A stretch of 64,000 nucleotides of DNA from an uncultured Collinsella sp. (GCA_902493515.1 CABUPE010000007.1:11686-75685); one strand, 5' to 3'. Shown: positions 53,348 to 62,464, counted from the first letter of the stretch. The notes: generated by a model from the letters alone, not told the origin. Made by a program: numbers and translations.

Positions 53348-54313
53348 CTAAAAATTCTTGTCGAGGAAGTCGTCGACCGTGTTCCAGTAGAGTTCGGGGT
53401 CGACCTGCGCACTCTTGGCGTGGGTGGCGCCATGGATGGTGAGCTTTTGCTTGGCCTTGCTGGCGCACGCGTCGTAGTTTTGGCCGAGCATGTCGTACGG
53501 CACAAAGGTGTCCTGGTCGCCGTGGATAAACAGCATGGGAACCGTCGCGTGTTTGAGTTGCTCCACACTGCTCGCCTTATGAAAGTCGTAACCCGCGCGC
53601 ACGTTGCACACCAAGTTTGCTGCATCGAGCAAGGGAAAGCTGGGCAGGCCGAACACGTCCTTGAGCTGCAGAGAAAACTCGTCCCAAACACTCGTATAAC
53701 CGCAGTCCTCGATAATGCATTTCACGTTTGCGGGCAGAGGTTCCCCCGCGACGTTCATGGCGGTCGCCGCGCCCATGGATTCGCCAAAGACCAGGATGCG
53801 CGCCTTGGGGTCAGCCTGAACGATTCGCTCGATCCATGCGACGATGTCGAGGCGCTCGGGCCAGCCCATGCCGATATAGTCGCCGCCGGAGCGCTCGTGG
53901 GCGCGGGCGGCGGGTGCGAGTACGTTCATGCCACGGTCGTGGAAGCGTTTGGCGTATCGGGCCATACCGATGGGCTCGTTGGTATATCCATGCAGGCAGA
54001 CGGCGTAGTCGTGCGTGCTCTCCGACGCAGCAAAATACCAGGCGGCAAGCTCGGTCCCGTCGTCCGCGGTGAGGTTGCTGCTCTTGCGGTTCTCTTTAAA
54101 CCATGCCCGCGCCTCGGTATCCTCGGCATCCGGCTGCTCACCTTCTTTGTCGTTCTTGCTATCCTGCATCATCTTCATGGTGTATGGCGCGCGGGGATTC
54201 AGCGCGAAGTCAAACAGAAAGTTGCCGGCAAATCCGAGCAGCGCAACGACAACCACCAGTGCAACGATGCCGGCTATCTTGAGCTTTCGATGGGAACGTG
54301 CGTTTTGAGCCAT
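53348..54313 (-). CDS. Membrane-anchored alpha/beta hydrolase
   Basis: A 321-residue serine hydrolase. An N-terminal transmembrane anchor (about 10-35) precedes an alpha/beta-hydrolase domain with oxyanion strand VCLHGYTNEP, nucleophile LVFGESMGAAT, acid LFIHGDQDTFVPYD and histidine HGATHAKS. Similar to the YqkD/BAAT-like extracellular esterases; the substrate is unknown. It is convergent with the DUF362 gene. Confidence 0.83.
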   Translation of the reverse strand: MAQNARSHRKLKIAGIVALVVVVALLGFAGNFLFDFALNPRAPYTMKMMQDSKNDKEGEQPDAEDTEARAWFKENRKSSNLTADDGTELAAWYFAASESTHDYAVCLHGYTNEPIGMARYAKRFHDRGMNVLAPAARAHERSGGDYIGMGWPERLDIVAWIERIVQADPKARILVFGESMGAATAMNVAGEPLPANVKCIIEDCGYTSVWDEFSLQLKDVFGLPSFPLLDAANLVCNVRAGYDFHKASSVEQLKHATVPMLFIHGDQDTFVPYDMLGQNYDACASKAKQKLTIHGATHAKSAQVDPELYWNTVDDFLDKNF

Positions 54314-54499
54314 GCGGTATTCTCCTATAAGATGTTAATACATCAACATTTAATGCAAGCGCATTATGGACGTTCGCCGTTGATGCGTCAACAGGCAAAG
54401 AATGGGTAAACAAAGGGTCACGTATGGTGCAAATTTCGCACGTACCTAGACGCTTTGATATAGTGTTGAGAACTCTTTACGTTGGAGGATGTAACCGGC

Positions 54500-55183
54500 A
54501 TGTCCGATTCGAGCGACAGTTCTAAGCCGCGACCCAAGACCGCGGCCGTTCCACACTACACAGTGGGCGAGGAGATCATGAACTCCGTCACCCATGGTGT
54601 CGGCTGCCTGCTGGGTATCGCGGGCCTGGTGCTCCTGATCGTATTCGCCGCCCTGCGCGGCGGAGGCCCGGCCCATATGGCCGCGGCGATTGTCTATGGC
54701 GTCAGCATTATCCTCGAATACCTAGCCTCCACGCTCTACCACGCGATTCAGCCCGCGCGCGCCAAGCGCGTGTTTCGCATCATCGACCACAGCTGCATCT
54801 ACCTGCTCATAGCCGGCAGCTATACGCCGTTTTGCCTCATCACGCTCGCAAACGACGGCGGCGCTGTGCTGTTCTTTGCCGTATGGGCCATCGCCATCAT
54901 CGGCATCGCTCTCGAGTGCTTCCTACGCGAGCGCCAGCCGCATTGGGTAAGCGGCCTGGTCTACCTGCTGATGGGCTGGCTCGTTGTCTTTAAGCTGCCC
55001 GAACTTGTGGCGCTGCTCAACCCCGTGGCACTTGCCCTGCTCGCCGTCGGCGGCGTGTGCTACACCGCGGGCGTGCCGTTCTATATCGCCAAAAACGTGC
55101 GCTATCTGCACAGCGTGTTTCACCTGTGGGTGCTCGCCGGCAGCATCTTCCAGTTCATGGCGGTGATCCTCTTCGTAATCTAG
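54500..55183 (+). CDS. Hemolysin III family membrane protein (PAQR-like)
   Basis: A 227-residue protein with seven hydrophobic segments, of the YqfA/hemolysin III (PAQR) family. Family marks are EIMNSVTHGVG, EYLASTLYHAI, IDHSCIYLLIAGSYTPFCLI and the C-terminal HSVFHLWVLAGSIFQFMA, whose Ser/His/Asp set binds zinc in related proteins. Physiological role is unclear, perhaps lipid-related or hydrolase activity. ATG 54500 is used; GGAGG lies 12 nt upstream. Confidence 0.88.
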   Translation: MSDSSDSSKPRPKTAAVPHYTVGEEIMNSVTHGVGCLLGIAGLVLLIVFAALRGGGPAHMAAAIVYGVSIILEYLASTLYHAIQPARAKRVFRIIDHSCIYLLIAGSYTPFCLITLANDGGAVLFFAVWAIAIIGIALECFLRERQPHWVSGLVYLLMGWLVVFKLPELVALLNPVALALLAVGGVCYTAGVPFYIAKNVRYLHSVFHLWVLAGSIFQFMAVILFVI

Positions 55184-55291
55184 CGACCACGCCAGCGCCC
55201 GTGCCCCCGCTCGGTCGCCAGTGCAATTGCCGTATCCGCCACCAACGTTTTAATCCGACGTCCCGAATCTTGGAGGTTCGAGAAACTCCCG

Positions 55292-56665
55292 ATGGACATA
55301 ACCATCTCCCTTATCACCACCCTCGTTTTGACCCTCATCAACGGCTACTTCTCTATGTCCGAGATGGCGCTCACCACGGCCAAGCGCGCCGTGTTGGAGC
55401 ACGAGGCCGAGGAAGGCGACAAGCGCGCCGAGCGTGCCATTAAGCTGGCTGCCGACTCCGACCAGCTGCTCGCCACCATCCAGGTTGCCATTACGCTCGT
55501 GGGCTTCGCCTCTTCCGCCGTCGCCTCGACGAGTCTGTCCGACCCGCTCGCCACGTGGCTCATGAGCTTTGGCATCGCGCCGCTCTCCGCCATCGCGCGC
55601 GGCCTGGCGCCGGTCATCATCACCGTCGCGGTCGCCTTCGTGTCCATCGTGATCGGCGAGCTCGTCCCCAAGCGCATCGGCCTGGCCAACGCCGAGGGCG
55701 TGTCCAAGCAGGTCGTGGAACCGTTGTCGTTTTTCCAAAAGATCGCCCGTCCGCTCGTGTGGCTGACCGGCGCCTGCTCCGATGGCCTGGCCCGCATCCT
55801 GCGCATCAAGAGCGCCGACGACCGCCAAAACGTCTCGGAGGAAGAGATCAAGTACATGGTCTCGGAGCAGGACGACCTGCTCGACGAGGAAAAGCGTATG
55901 ATCCACGAGATCTTTGACTTGGGCGATACCGTTGCCCGCGAGGTCATGGTGCCGCGCGTGGACACCACCATGTGCGAGGACGACGAGACGGTCGCCGACG
56001 TGCTGTCCACCATGCGCCAGACCGGCTTCAGCCGCATCCCCGTCTATCACGAGGATCCCGACAACGTCGCCGGCATTGCGCACATCAAGGACCTGATCCA
56101 ACCCGCGCTCGACGGCAAGGGTGACCAGCCCATCGCCGGCTTTTTGCGCGACGCCACCTTTGTGCCCGACACCAAGGACATCCTGCCGCTACTGTCCGAG
56201 ATGCAGACCTCGCACGACCAGATCGTGGTGGTCGTGGACGAGTACGGCGGCACGGCCGGCATCATCACCATCGAGGACATCGTCGAGGAGATCGTCGGCG
56301 AGATCGAGGACGAGTTCGACCCCGACAACAAGTATCTCACGCGCCTTTCGCGCCGCGAGTGGCTCGTTGATGGGCGTTTTTCGTGCGATGACGCGATTGA
56401 GCTTGGTTGGCCGCTCGAGGAAAGCGATGATTATGAGACCATCGCCGGCTGGATCTTGGAGCTTTGTGACTCGGTGCCCGACATCGGAGAGGTGTTTGAG
56501 GTCGCGGGGTACAAGTTTAAAGTGCAGTCGATGCGTGGCCAGCGCATCTCGCTCATTCGCGTGATCGCTCCGGCCGAAACCGATAAGAAGGATTCCGAGT
56601 CTTCGGTAGACGAGCCGACGTCGTCGGGTGCGGGTTCCGCGAATCCACACGACGGCGACGAGTAG
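55292..56665 (+). CDS. CNNM/CorC-family protein (hemolysin C-like, DUF21-CBS)
   Basis: A 457-residue protein with an N-terminal CNNM (DUF21) membrane domain (about 1-190, TLINGYFSMSEMALTTAKRA), a pair of CBS domains (about 205-325, VMVPRVDTTMCEDDETVADV and VVVVDEYGGTAGIITIEDIV) and a C-terminal CorC_HlyC domain (about 345-430). Related proteins export Mg2+ or regulate it. The next gene follows 24 nt later. Starts near a weak RBS. Confidence 0.9.
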   Translation: MDITISLITTLVLTLINGYFSMSEMALTTAKRAVLEHEAEEGDKRAERAIKLAADSDQLLATIQVAITLVGFASSAVASTSLSDPLATWLMSFGIAPLSAIARGLAPVIITVAVAFVSIVIGELVPKRIGLANAEGVSKQVVEPLSFFQKIARPLVWLTGACSDGLARILRIKSADDRQNVSEEEIKYMVSEQDDLLDEEKRMIHEIFDLGDTVAREVMVPRVDTTMCEDDETVADVLSTMRQTGFSRIPVYHEDPDNVAGIAHIKDLIQPALDGKGDQPIAGFLRDATFVPDTKDILPLLSEMQTSHDQIVVVVDEYGGTAGIITIEDIVEEIVGEIEDEFDPDNKYLTRLSRREWLVDGRFSCDDAIELGWPLEESDDYETIAGWILELCDSVPDIGEVFEVAGYKFKVQSMRGQRISLIRVIAPAETDKKDSESSVDEPTSSGAGSANPHDGDE

Positions 56666-56689
56666 GACAAGGAAGAGTAGGGGAGAGTT

Positions 56690-57523
56690 ATGGCAGGCCT
56701 GTTCAACATCCTTAAGGTCACCGTCAGCGAGGACAAGATCTGCGCGCATGTGCTGGTGAACCCCGGCATGCCGCTCATGACCTCGGAGGATATCGAGGCC
56801 ACGGCGCGCGTGTATTACCTGGTGCCGGCGATTGCCAAGCACCTGTGCCTGGGTGATTCCGGTCGCGAGTTCCAGGACTGCATGGGCCAGACCGAGCTTT
56901 GCCATCTGCTTGAGCATGTGACGGTCGAGCTCATGAACGAGACCGGTCTTGCCGGTAGCATCTCGTGCGGCCGCACGCGCGTAAGCGAGCACGACGAGCG
57001 CGTTTTTGAGGTTGAGCTTTCGTGCCCCGACGACGCGCTGGCCATCGGTGCGCTGTCTTCGGCCACCTTTATGATGGACTGGGCGTACCTGCACGCCGAC
57101 CAGCCTGCCCCCGACGTGGAAGGCACGGTCGCGGGCCTGCGCAACCTGGTGCTGGGCATGCGCGCCGAGGCCGAGGGCAAGGATCCTCACGAGGCCGTCG
57201 CCGCTGCGAACGGCGAAGATGCTGCCGAGGACGAGGGCACTGACGAGGGCGATGTGCCGGTCGACGCCGAGCTCGTTGCCGATGCGACCGCCGAGCCCGT
57301 TCCCGCCGAGCCCCAGGGCGTCCCCAGCTTTGACGACGAGCCCCAGGTGGCGATTGATACCGAGGGCGCGGTTGCCGAGAACCACGAGGCCTCCGCTGCC
57401 GTCTTTGGCGGTGCTGCGACGGTTCCGGCAGGACCTGCGCATGAGGGCGGCCTGCCGCTCGTGGACGGCGCCGGCGAGGACCCGGGTGCCACGGTGGCCA
57501 TGCCGGCTATGCCCCAGGAGTAG
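56690..57523 (+). CDS. Protein resembling the N-terminal domain of cyanophycin synthetase, stand-alone
   Basis: A 277-residue protein. Residues about 1-165 contain LCHLLEHVTVELMNETGLAG, then SCGRTRVSEHDERVFEVELS and ALSSATFMMDWAY, which recall the HVALELQ...GRTR block in the N-terminal domain of CphA. No ATP-grasp or Mur-ligase domain follows; instead the last about 110 residues are low-complexity, acidic and Ala/Pro-rich. The function is unknown. RBS GGGGAGAG is clear. This resemblance is from memory of the motif and needs a profile search. Confidence 0.45.
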   Translation: MAGLFNILKVTVSEDKICAHVLVNPGMPLMTSEDIEATARVYYLVPAIAKHLCLGDSGREFQDCMGQTELCHLLEHVTVELMNETGLAGSISCGRTRVSEHDERVFEVELSCPDDALAIGALSSATFMMDWAYLHADQPAPDVEGTVAGLRNLVLGMRAEAEGKDPHEAVAAANGEDAAEDEGTDEGDVPVDAELVADATAEPVPAEPQGVPSFDDEPQVAIDTEGAVAENHEASAAVFGGAATVPAGPAHEGGLPLVDGAGEDPGATVAMPAMPQE

Positions 57524-57602
57524 GCCTACGCGTTTATCACCATCACGTACCTGCGCCTTTGCCGTACGCAGATGAGCGGAGCGGCAAGTGATGCGCTGCG
57601 GG

Positions 57603-57608
57603 TATAAT
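57603..57608 (+). promoter_or_regulatory. Candidate -10 box of the YtxH operon
   Basis: TATAAT, exact consensus, 52-57 nt before ATG 57660, in an otherwise GC-rich sequence. No good -35 box. Confidence 0.45.
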
Positions 57609-57659
57609 GGACAGCATTCAAACGGTGGGCACCGACGTGCCCGCAGGAGAGGAATGATC

Positions 57660-58049
57660 ATGGGTAAGACTTTCAGCTTTGTCTCCGGCGCACTTTTTGG
57701 TGCCGCTGCCGGCGCTATTGTCGGCGTTGCTCTGGCCCCGCGCTCGGGCGCCGAGACCCGCGCCATGGCTGCCGATATCGCCAACGACGCCTGGGACAAT
57801 ATGCGCGACACCTACGAGCACAGCGCCGAGGAGGCCCGTGCTGCGGTGAATGACTTTGGCCCGATGGTCGACGCCAAGACCGACGACCTGCGCGCCAAGG
57901 TCGACCTGGCCCGCGAGCGCATGGACCAGCTGCGCGAGCAGCTCAACGACGCCATTTCGGGCGGCAACGTGACGCCTGCCGCCGACGTCGTGGTCGAGAA
58001 CGCCGTCGAGGCTGATACCGAGGCTGCGGAGCCCTCGACCGAGGCATAA
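57660..58049 (+). CDS. YtxH domain-containing protein
   Basis: A 129-residue small protein. An N-terminal hydrophobic glycine-rich segment (FVSGALFGAAAGAIVGVALAP) with the YtxH signature RSGAETR follows, then an amphipathic helical region and an acidic tail. YtxH proteins are common stress-associated membrane proteins of unknown function. GAGGAATGATC before ATG 57660 fits an RBS. The stop overlaps the next gene at TAATG. Confidence 0.82.
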   Translation: MGKTFSFVSGALFGAAAGAIVGVALAPRSGAETRAMAADIANDAWDNMRDTYEHSAEEARAAVNDFGPMVDAKTDDLRAKVDLARERMDQLREQLNDAISGGNVTPAADVVVENAVEADTEAAEPSTEA

Positions 58050-58804
58050 TGCGCGCCGGGGATTTTGTCGGCGCCAAGATCTATCGCAAGCCTACTGAGG
58101 ATAAGCGTACCAAAAAGGACGGCACACCGCGCAGCCCTAAAAAGCTCGGAAAGATTCACTTTCCGGTCTTTACCCCGGGCGGTACGCGCGTGGTCGGCTT
58201 TATGGTCCGCCAGTCCGATATCGCGGGTATGATCGAGCGTCCCGACCGATTCGTAGCGCTCGACGCCATTGGTGTCTACGAGGGCGCCATCGCGGTTGAC
58301 GACGTCAAGGGCACCTACGATACCGCTGCGGCCAAGCGCCTCGACATCAACCTGGACGATTGCATAATCTGGGTCGGTATGGACGTGCGCACGGAATCGG
58401 GCGACGTCGTGGGCTATTGCTCGGACGTTGAGTTCAAGCCACGCTCGGGCATCGTGCAGGCATTCTATGTGACCGCCGGTGCTGCTTCGAGTGTTTTGGT
58501 TGGTGACACGCAGGTGCCGCCGACGATGCTGCGCGGCTATGCGGACGGCGCGATGATTGTTTCGGACGAGGTCAAGTCGCTCGGGTATTCGGGCGGTGCG
58601 GCTGCCAAGGCCGCCGAGGCCAGCGTCGTGGTGGGCGACAAGGTCAAAAAGGGCGCCAAGGTGCTCGACGACAAGGGATCGGTTGCCGTGGACAAGGGCA
58701 GTCGCGCACTGGGCAAGCAGCTCGGCAAGACGCGCGGCATGTTCAAGGCCTTTAAGGACGAATACCAAAAGGCGAGCGGAGGCTCGTCAAAAGCTACAAA
58801 ATAG
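58049..58804 (+). CDS. PRC-barrel domain-containing protein
   Basis: A 251-residue protein with PRC-barrel-like beta segments: an N-terminal unit (LGKIHFPVFTPGGTRVVGFM) and a second around residues 105-145 (GMDVRTESGDVVGYCSDVEF). An Ala/Lys-rich C-terminal part (about 185-251) is helical. PRC-barrels bind proteins or RNA; the role here is unknown. Translationally coupled to the YtxH gene by a one-base overlap. Confidence 0.7.
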   Translation: MRAGDFVGAKIYRKPTEDKRTKKDGTPRSPKKLGKIHFPVFTPGGTRVVGFMVRQSDIAGMIERPDRFVALDAIGVYEGAIAVDDVKGTYDTAAAKRLDINLDDCIIWVGMDVRTESGDVVGYCSDVEFKPRSGIVQAFYVTAGAASSVLVGDTQVPPTMLRGYADGAMIVSDEVKSLGYSGGAAAKAAEASVVVGDKVKKGAKVLDDKGSVAVDKGSRALGKQLGKTRGMFKAFKDEYQKASGGSSKATK

Positions 58805-58825
58805 CGACGTACCAAATGATGGGAG

Positions 58826-58855
58826 GCAAGCCGGAGACCTGTTGCTCCGGCTTGC
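58826..58855 (+). terminator. Hairpin after PRC-barrel gene
   Basis: GCAAGCCGGAG (58826-58836) and CTCCGGCTTGC (58845-58855), perfect 11 bp, followed by TGTGTTTA; a weak terminator. Confidence 0.5.
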
Positions 58856-58876
58856 TGTGTTTATGGGGGAGGGCAC

Positions 58877-60283
58877 ATGCGCCAAAACGGATCCAACTTA
58901 AACGGGCGTTCGGGTGCGCGTCCGACGGCGCGCTGCGACCTGGGGCAGCTGCCCAGCGGTCAGCGCAAGCGTCACCGTAAGCCCGGCGCGATGTATCTCA
59001 ACCATAGCCGCGGCTTTAGCGATCGCAGTGCGCGCATCGGCAACAGCCGCACGCCCCGTCGTTCGTCTCGCCTGCCCTATGCGCTCATCGCCGTGGGTTG
59101 CGCGCTCGTGCTGTTTATCGCTGCCGTCGTGGGCTACGTCAACCGCAGCGTGGATGTGGAACTCAACGGGCAAAAGACCGCGGTGCGCGTGGGCTCTACG
59201 TTGCAGAATCTTATCGACGATCAAAGCCTGACCGAAACGTACGACGCCGGCGATCTGCTGGCCGTCGACGACAGCGTGCTCAAGCGCCATGGGGGCGAAA
59301 AGCTGTCGGTGAAGGTCGACGGCAAGCGCGTGAAGCAGGGCAAATGGGATAGCCGCGAACTCGAGGGCGGCGAGAAGGTGACGGTCAAGGATGGCCGTAA
59401 CACCTATGAGAAGCACGAGGTTCAGGCTACGGTTATCGAGCCCAAGCTCAAGGTCGAGGGCACGGGCGCTATCGAGTATGTGCAGACGTGGGGTGTCCAG
59501 GGCCGCTCCGAGGTGTGGGTTGGTGAGCAGTCGGGCAAGACGCAAGACCGCGGCGAGGTTGTGCCCGCCACCGATTGCGTTGTTGCGTGCGCCAGCGTGG
59601 CGCCCAAGGGCAACAAAAAGTACGTGGCGCTGACGTTTGACGAGGGTCCGAGCGGCGCCACCAAACAGATCTTGCAGGTGCTCAAGGAAAAGGGCGTCAC
59701 CGCGACGTTCTTCCTTTCGGGCGATGCGGTCGAGGCCTCTCCTGCCACGGCCAAGGCGATTGTCGATGCCGGGTGCGAGATCGGATCCAACAGCTACAGC
59801 GACGATTCGCTCAAGGATCAGGACCGTGAGGCGGTACGCGAGCAGATCACGAAAGGCACCGATGCGATTAAGTCGGCGACCGGCGTGAAGACGATGCTGC
59901 TGCGTGCTCCCTACGCTGCCTTTGACGAGCAAAACTGGATTGATGCGATGGACCTGGTCTCCGCCGTGGTCTCGTGGAATATTGACTCGGGCGACTGGCT
60001 GCTCAACGGTGCCGACGAGCAAGTCTCGACGGTGCTCGATTCGGTGACGCCGGGCAATATCGTGCTGCTCACCGATAGAGACGAATGCGCTGAGCAGACA
60101 CTCGAGGCGCTGCCGCAGATTATCGACGGCCTCATTGCCGACGGCTACAAGATCGTGACGCTCAGCGACCTGGTCAAGACGGACACGTCGCTGAGCAAAA
60201 AGCTCACCTCGCTGACGAAGGCCACCATGCCCAAGGACGCCGTGTTCCCCCAGCTTGCCGAGGACGACGACACCACAGAGTAG
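58877..60283 (+). CDS. Polysaccharide-deacetylase-like protein lacking metal ligands
   Basis: A 468-residue protein: basic cytosolic N-terminus, transmembrane segment (about 68-88), a G5/ubiquitin-like domain (about 91-190) and a NodB-homology domain (about 248-450). NodB motifs are altered: TFDEGP (253-258) for TFDDGP, SNSYSDD (304-310) where HxxxH is expected, RAPY (343-346) and WNIDSGDW (367-374) kept, and LLTD (397-400) for LLHD. The Asp and both His metal ligands and the catalytic His are therefore replaced. It is probably an inactive or repurposed cell-wall deacetylase homologue anchored outside the membrane. Confidence 0.83.
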   Translation: MRQNGSNLNGRSGARPTARCDLGQLPSGQRKRHRKPGAMYLNHSRGFSDRSARIGNSRTPRRSSRLPYALIAVGCALVLFIAAVVGYVNRSVDVELNGQKTAVRVGSTLQNLIDDQSLTETYDAGDLLAVDDSVLKRHGGEKLSVKVDGKRVKQGKWDSRELEGGEKVTVKDGRNTYEKHEVQATVIEPKLKVEGTGAIEYVQTWGVQGRSEVWVGEQSGKTQDRGEVVPATDCVVACASVAPKGNKKYVALTFDEGPSGATKQILQVLKEKGVTATFFLSGDAVEASPATAKAIVDAGCEIGSNSYSDDSLKDQDREAVREQITKGTDAIKSATGVKTMLLRAPYAAFDEQNWIDAMDLVSAVVSWNIDSGDWLLNGADEQVSTVLDSVTPGNIVLLTDRDECAEQTLEALPQIIDGLIADGYKIVTLSDLVKTDTSLSKKLTSLTKATMPKDAVFPQLAEDDDTTE

Positions 60284-60291
60284 TTATTGGG

Positions 60292-60320
60292 TAGTCATTT
60301 AAGAACGTCCCCAATGGCTA
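60292..60320 (+). repeat. GGGAC-family palindrome, AAGAACGTCCCC subtype
   Basis: TAGTCATT-TAAGAACGTCCCC-AATGGCTA: arms pair with two wobbles. It lies 8 nt after the deacetylase-like gene. Confidence 0.7.
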
Positions 60321-60397
60321 TGTCACGGATGCGTCAGCGTTTGGTATGCCTGCAATGTGCAGCGCATAAATTCGATGCCGCAGGGCGATGCTGATGC

Positions 60398-60403
60398 TAT
60401 AGT
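60398..60403 (+). promoter_or_regulatory. Candidate -10 box of the Mg-transport operon
   Basis: TATAGT, which would start transcription around 60410, directly before the structured leader. Confidence 0.35.
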
Positions 60404-60409
60404 TACTGC

Positions 60410-60595
60410 GGTTAATGAGGGTCAAGAGAAAGGTTACAGGTGAAATCCAAACCTCGACCATACAGTCGATGACCCCATGCAGGTGCTTTTTGCGCATGCA
60501 CGGGGTGTAAGCGTCGAGCGGCGTGCCGCCCGCGCATGCGTATACATATCCAGAAGCCCCCGGACGCCGCACGCGCGGCCGCGTTTGGAGGAATA
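60410..60595 (+). promoter_or_regulatory. Structured 5' leader of the Mg-transport operon
   Basis: A possible three-way junction: GGGTCA (60419-60424)/TGACCC (60470-60475) enclosing AGGTT/AACCT and TCGAC/GTCGA. The 3' strand TGACCC overlaps ACCCCATGCA (60472-60481), which instead can pair with TGCACGGGGT (60497-60506); the two folds exclude each other. This is riboswitch-like, but the sequence does not match the M-box consensus I know. Confidence 0.4.
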
Positions 60596-60628
60596 ATGAT
60601 GGGGAGCACCATTGAATTATCTGAGTGA
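60596..60628 (+). CDS. Possible 10-codon leader peptide
   Basis: ATG 60596 is 5 nt after a strong GGAGG and encodes MMGSTIELSE, stopping at TGA 60626-60628, one base before an ATG (60630) in the mgtE-like frame. It could couple or regulate translation of the transporter gene. No other evidence. Confidence 0.3.
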   Translation: MMGSTIELSE

Positions 60629-62456
60629 GATGCTCAAATTGCCGGTCTTGGACGTCGACGGCGAAAAGCTCGGCGTGGTCAACGATTTTGGCATTGCTAC
60701 CGGCGAAGTTTTTCCGCACGTGACGTCGCTCGCGTTCCGCGGTCCCGGCAAGACGCCGTTTATGATCAGTTGGCGCAAATGGGTCGACCGTATCGACGAG
60801 ACGGGTGTACACCTTAAGACGTCGGCCACCGAAATCCGTTTTTCGTACCTGCAGCCGACCGAACTCTTGCTTGCCCGCGACGTGCTCAACAAGCAGATTG
60901 TCGACACGCAGGGCATGAAGGTCGTGCGCGTAAACGACATCAAGTTTTCCATGTCGGGCGAAAACCAGCTGCGCCTGCTGGGCGCCGAGGTCGGTGCCCG
61001 CGGTCTGCTACGCGCCATCAGCCCCGCGCTCGAGCATATCGTCGAAGGCTTTATGAAGCACCTGGGCAAGCCGCTCAGTGAGGACATCATTGCTTGGTCC
61101 TACATGGACCTGCTCGACCGCTCGACCAAGAACATTCAACTCTCGGTGTCGCACAAGACGCTCGGCGAGCTACACCCTGCCGACATCGCCGACATTATCG
61201 AGCAACTCGACCCGCGCCTGCGTGCGCAGGTGTTCGCGCAACTCGATACCGCCCAGGCCGCCGAGGCCATCTCGGAGTTCGACGATGACGAGCTTATGAC
61301 CGAGATGCTCGAGGGCCTGTCCGATACGGACGCATCGTCGATGCTGGCCATGATGGACCCGGACGACGCCGCCGACCTGATCGACGAGCTCGATTACGAG
61401 AAGGCCGAGAAGCTTTTGCGCCTGATGGGCGTCAAGGAGGAGAAGGCAATTCGTAACCTGCTGGGCTATGAGGACAACACTGCCGGTCGTATCATGACCT
61501 CGGAGTTTGTCTCCCTGCCTGCCACGGCGACGGTCGGTGACGCCATCGAGGCGATTCGCAAACTCGACGAGGACTTCGAGAGCGTCTACTACGTCTATAC
61601 CGAGGATCCGAGCGGCATGCTGACGGGCGTGCTTTCGCTGCGCACGCTGATCGTAGCTGACCGCGATGCCACGCTGGGACAGCTGGCCTATCGCGACCTG
61701 GTCTATGTGTCGCCCGACGAGGACCAGGAAGACGTGACGGACGAGATGACCAAGTACGACCTGGTTGCCATCCCTGTCTGCGACGAGAACCGCCACATCC
61801 TAGGTATCGTGACCTTCGATGACGCCATGGACGTTATCGCCGAGGAGCACCAGGAGGACCTGCAGATCGCCGGTGTCGGCTCGGGCGATAGCGCGTCGGA
61901 CGACTCGACGAACGTGCTCAGCTGGTTCGTGCATCGCCAGTACTGGGTTGTTGTATGGGGCATTGCCTCGTGCATCATGGCAACGGTGCTGGGGACGGCG
62001 CTCGGCTCCGCGCATCTGGTGGTGTTCCCCATGTGCGCCATGCCACTCGTGCTGCTGGCGGCCTCGCGCATGGTGTCGTTCGTCAAGAACTACTTCCTGG
62101 AGTATGACGGTCACGACGACGAGCCCAAGCCGTATCTGGGGTTCTTCTTCCAGAGCACGGGCATGGGCCTGATTCTGTCACTCGTGACCTACCTGTGCGC
62201 CCAGCTGGTGCGCACCGCTGCGTTCCCCGATGCGCCCATGTTTGAGGAGCAACTCTTTACCGGGTGCTTTAATATCGCTGCCATCATTTGCCTAGTTGGC
62301 AACATGAGCGCCGTGATTTACCTGATGGTGCTGTTCTGGCGTGACGAGCATGACCTCAACACGTCGGGCACCGCCATGAACGTTATTGCCGTCATGATCT
62401 CGTGCGTAGCGTACTGCGCCGCTGCGGTGCTGCTCACCATGTCGGTCATGGGTTAG
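60612..62456 (+). CDS. MgtE N-domain/CBS protein with atypical membrane domain
   Basis: A 614-residue protein. PRC-like segments (about 1-130) are followed by an MgtE intracellular N domain (about 180-290, LHPADIADIIEQLDPRLRAQ) and two CBS domains (about 295-425). The C-terminal membrane part has about five segments (about 440-614) but lacks the GGNxGxQ-type pore sequence of true MgtE. It may be a Mg-sensing partner of the Nramp-like gene 8 nt downstream. The start is TTG 60612 (GGGGAG upstream) or ATG 60630. Confidence 0.8.
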   Translation: MNYLSEMLKLPVLDVDGEKLGVVNDFGIATGEVFPHVTSLAFRGPGKTPFMISWRKWVDRIDETGVHLKTSATEIRFSYLQPTELLLARDVLNKQIVDTQGMKVVRVNDIKFSMSGENQLRLLGAEVGARGLLRAISPALEHIVEGFMKHLGKPLSEDIIAWSYMDLLDRSTKNIQLSVSHKTLGELHPADIADIIEQLDPRLRAQVFAQLDTAQAAEAISEFDDDELMTEMLEGLSDTDASSMLAMMDPDDAADLIDELDYEKAEKLLRLMGVKEEKAIRNLLGYEDNTAGRIMTSEFVSLPATATVGDAIEAIRKLDEDFESVYYVYTEDPSGMLTGVLSLRTLIVADRDATLGQLAYRDLVYVSPDEDQEDVTDEMTKYDLVAIPVCDENRHILGIVTFDDAMDVIAEEHQEDLQIAGVGSGDSASDDSTNVLSWFVHRQYWVVVWGIASCIMATVLGTALGSAHLVVFPMCAMPLVLLAASRMVSFVKNYFLEYDGHDDEPKPYLGFFFQSTGMGLILSLVTYLCAQLVRTAAFPDAPMFEEQLFTGCFNIAAIICLVGNMSAVIYLMVLFWRDEHDLNTSGTAMNVIAVMISCVAYCAAAVLLTMSVMG

Positions 62457-62464
62457 GTGGTCGC

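Noticed and set aside
60410..60595. M-box (ykoK) magnesium riboswitch
   Set aside because: Context fits, but the conserved GTTAGGTGAGGCTCCT block is not present; only a generic structured leader is claimed.
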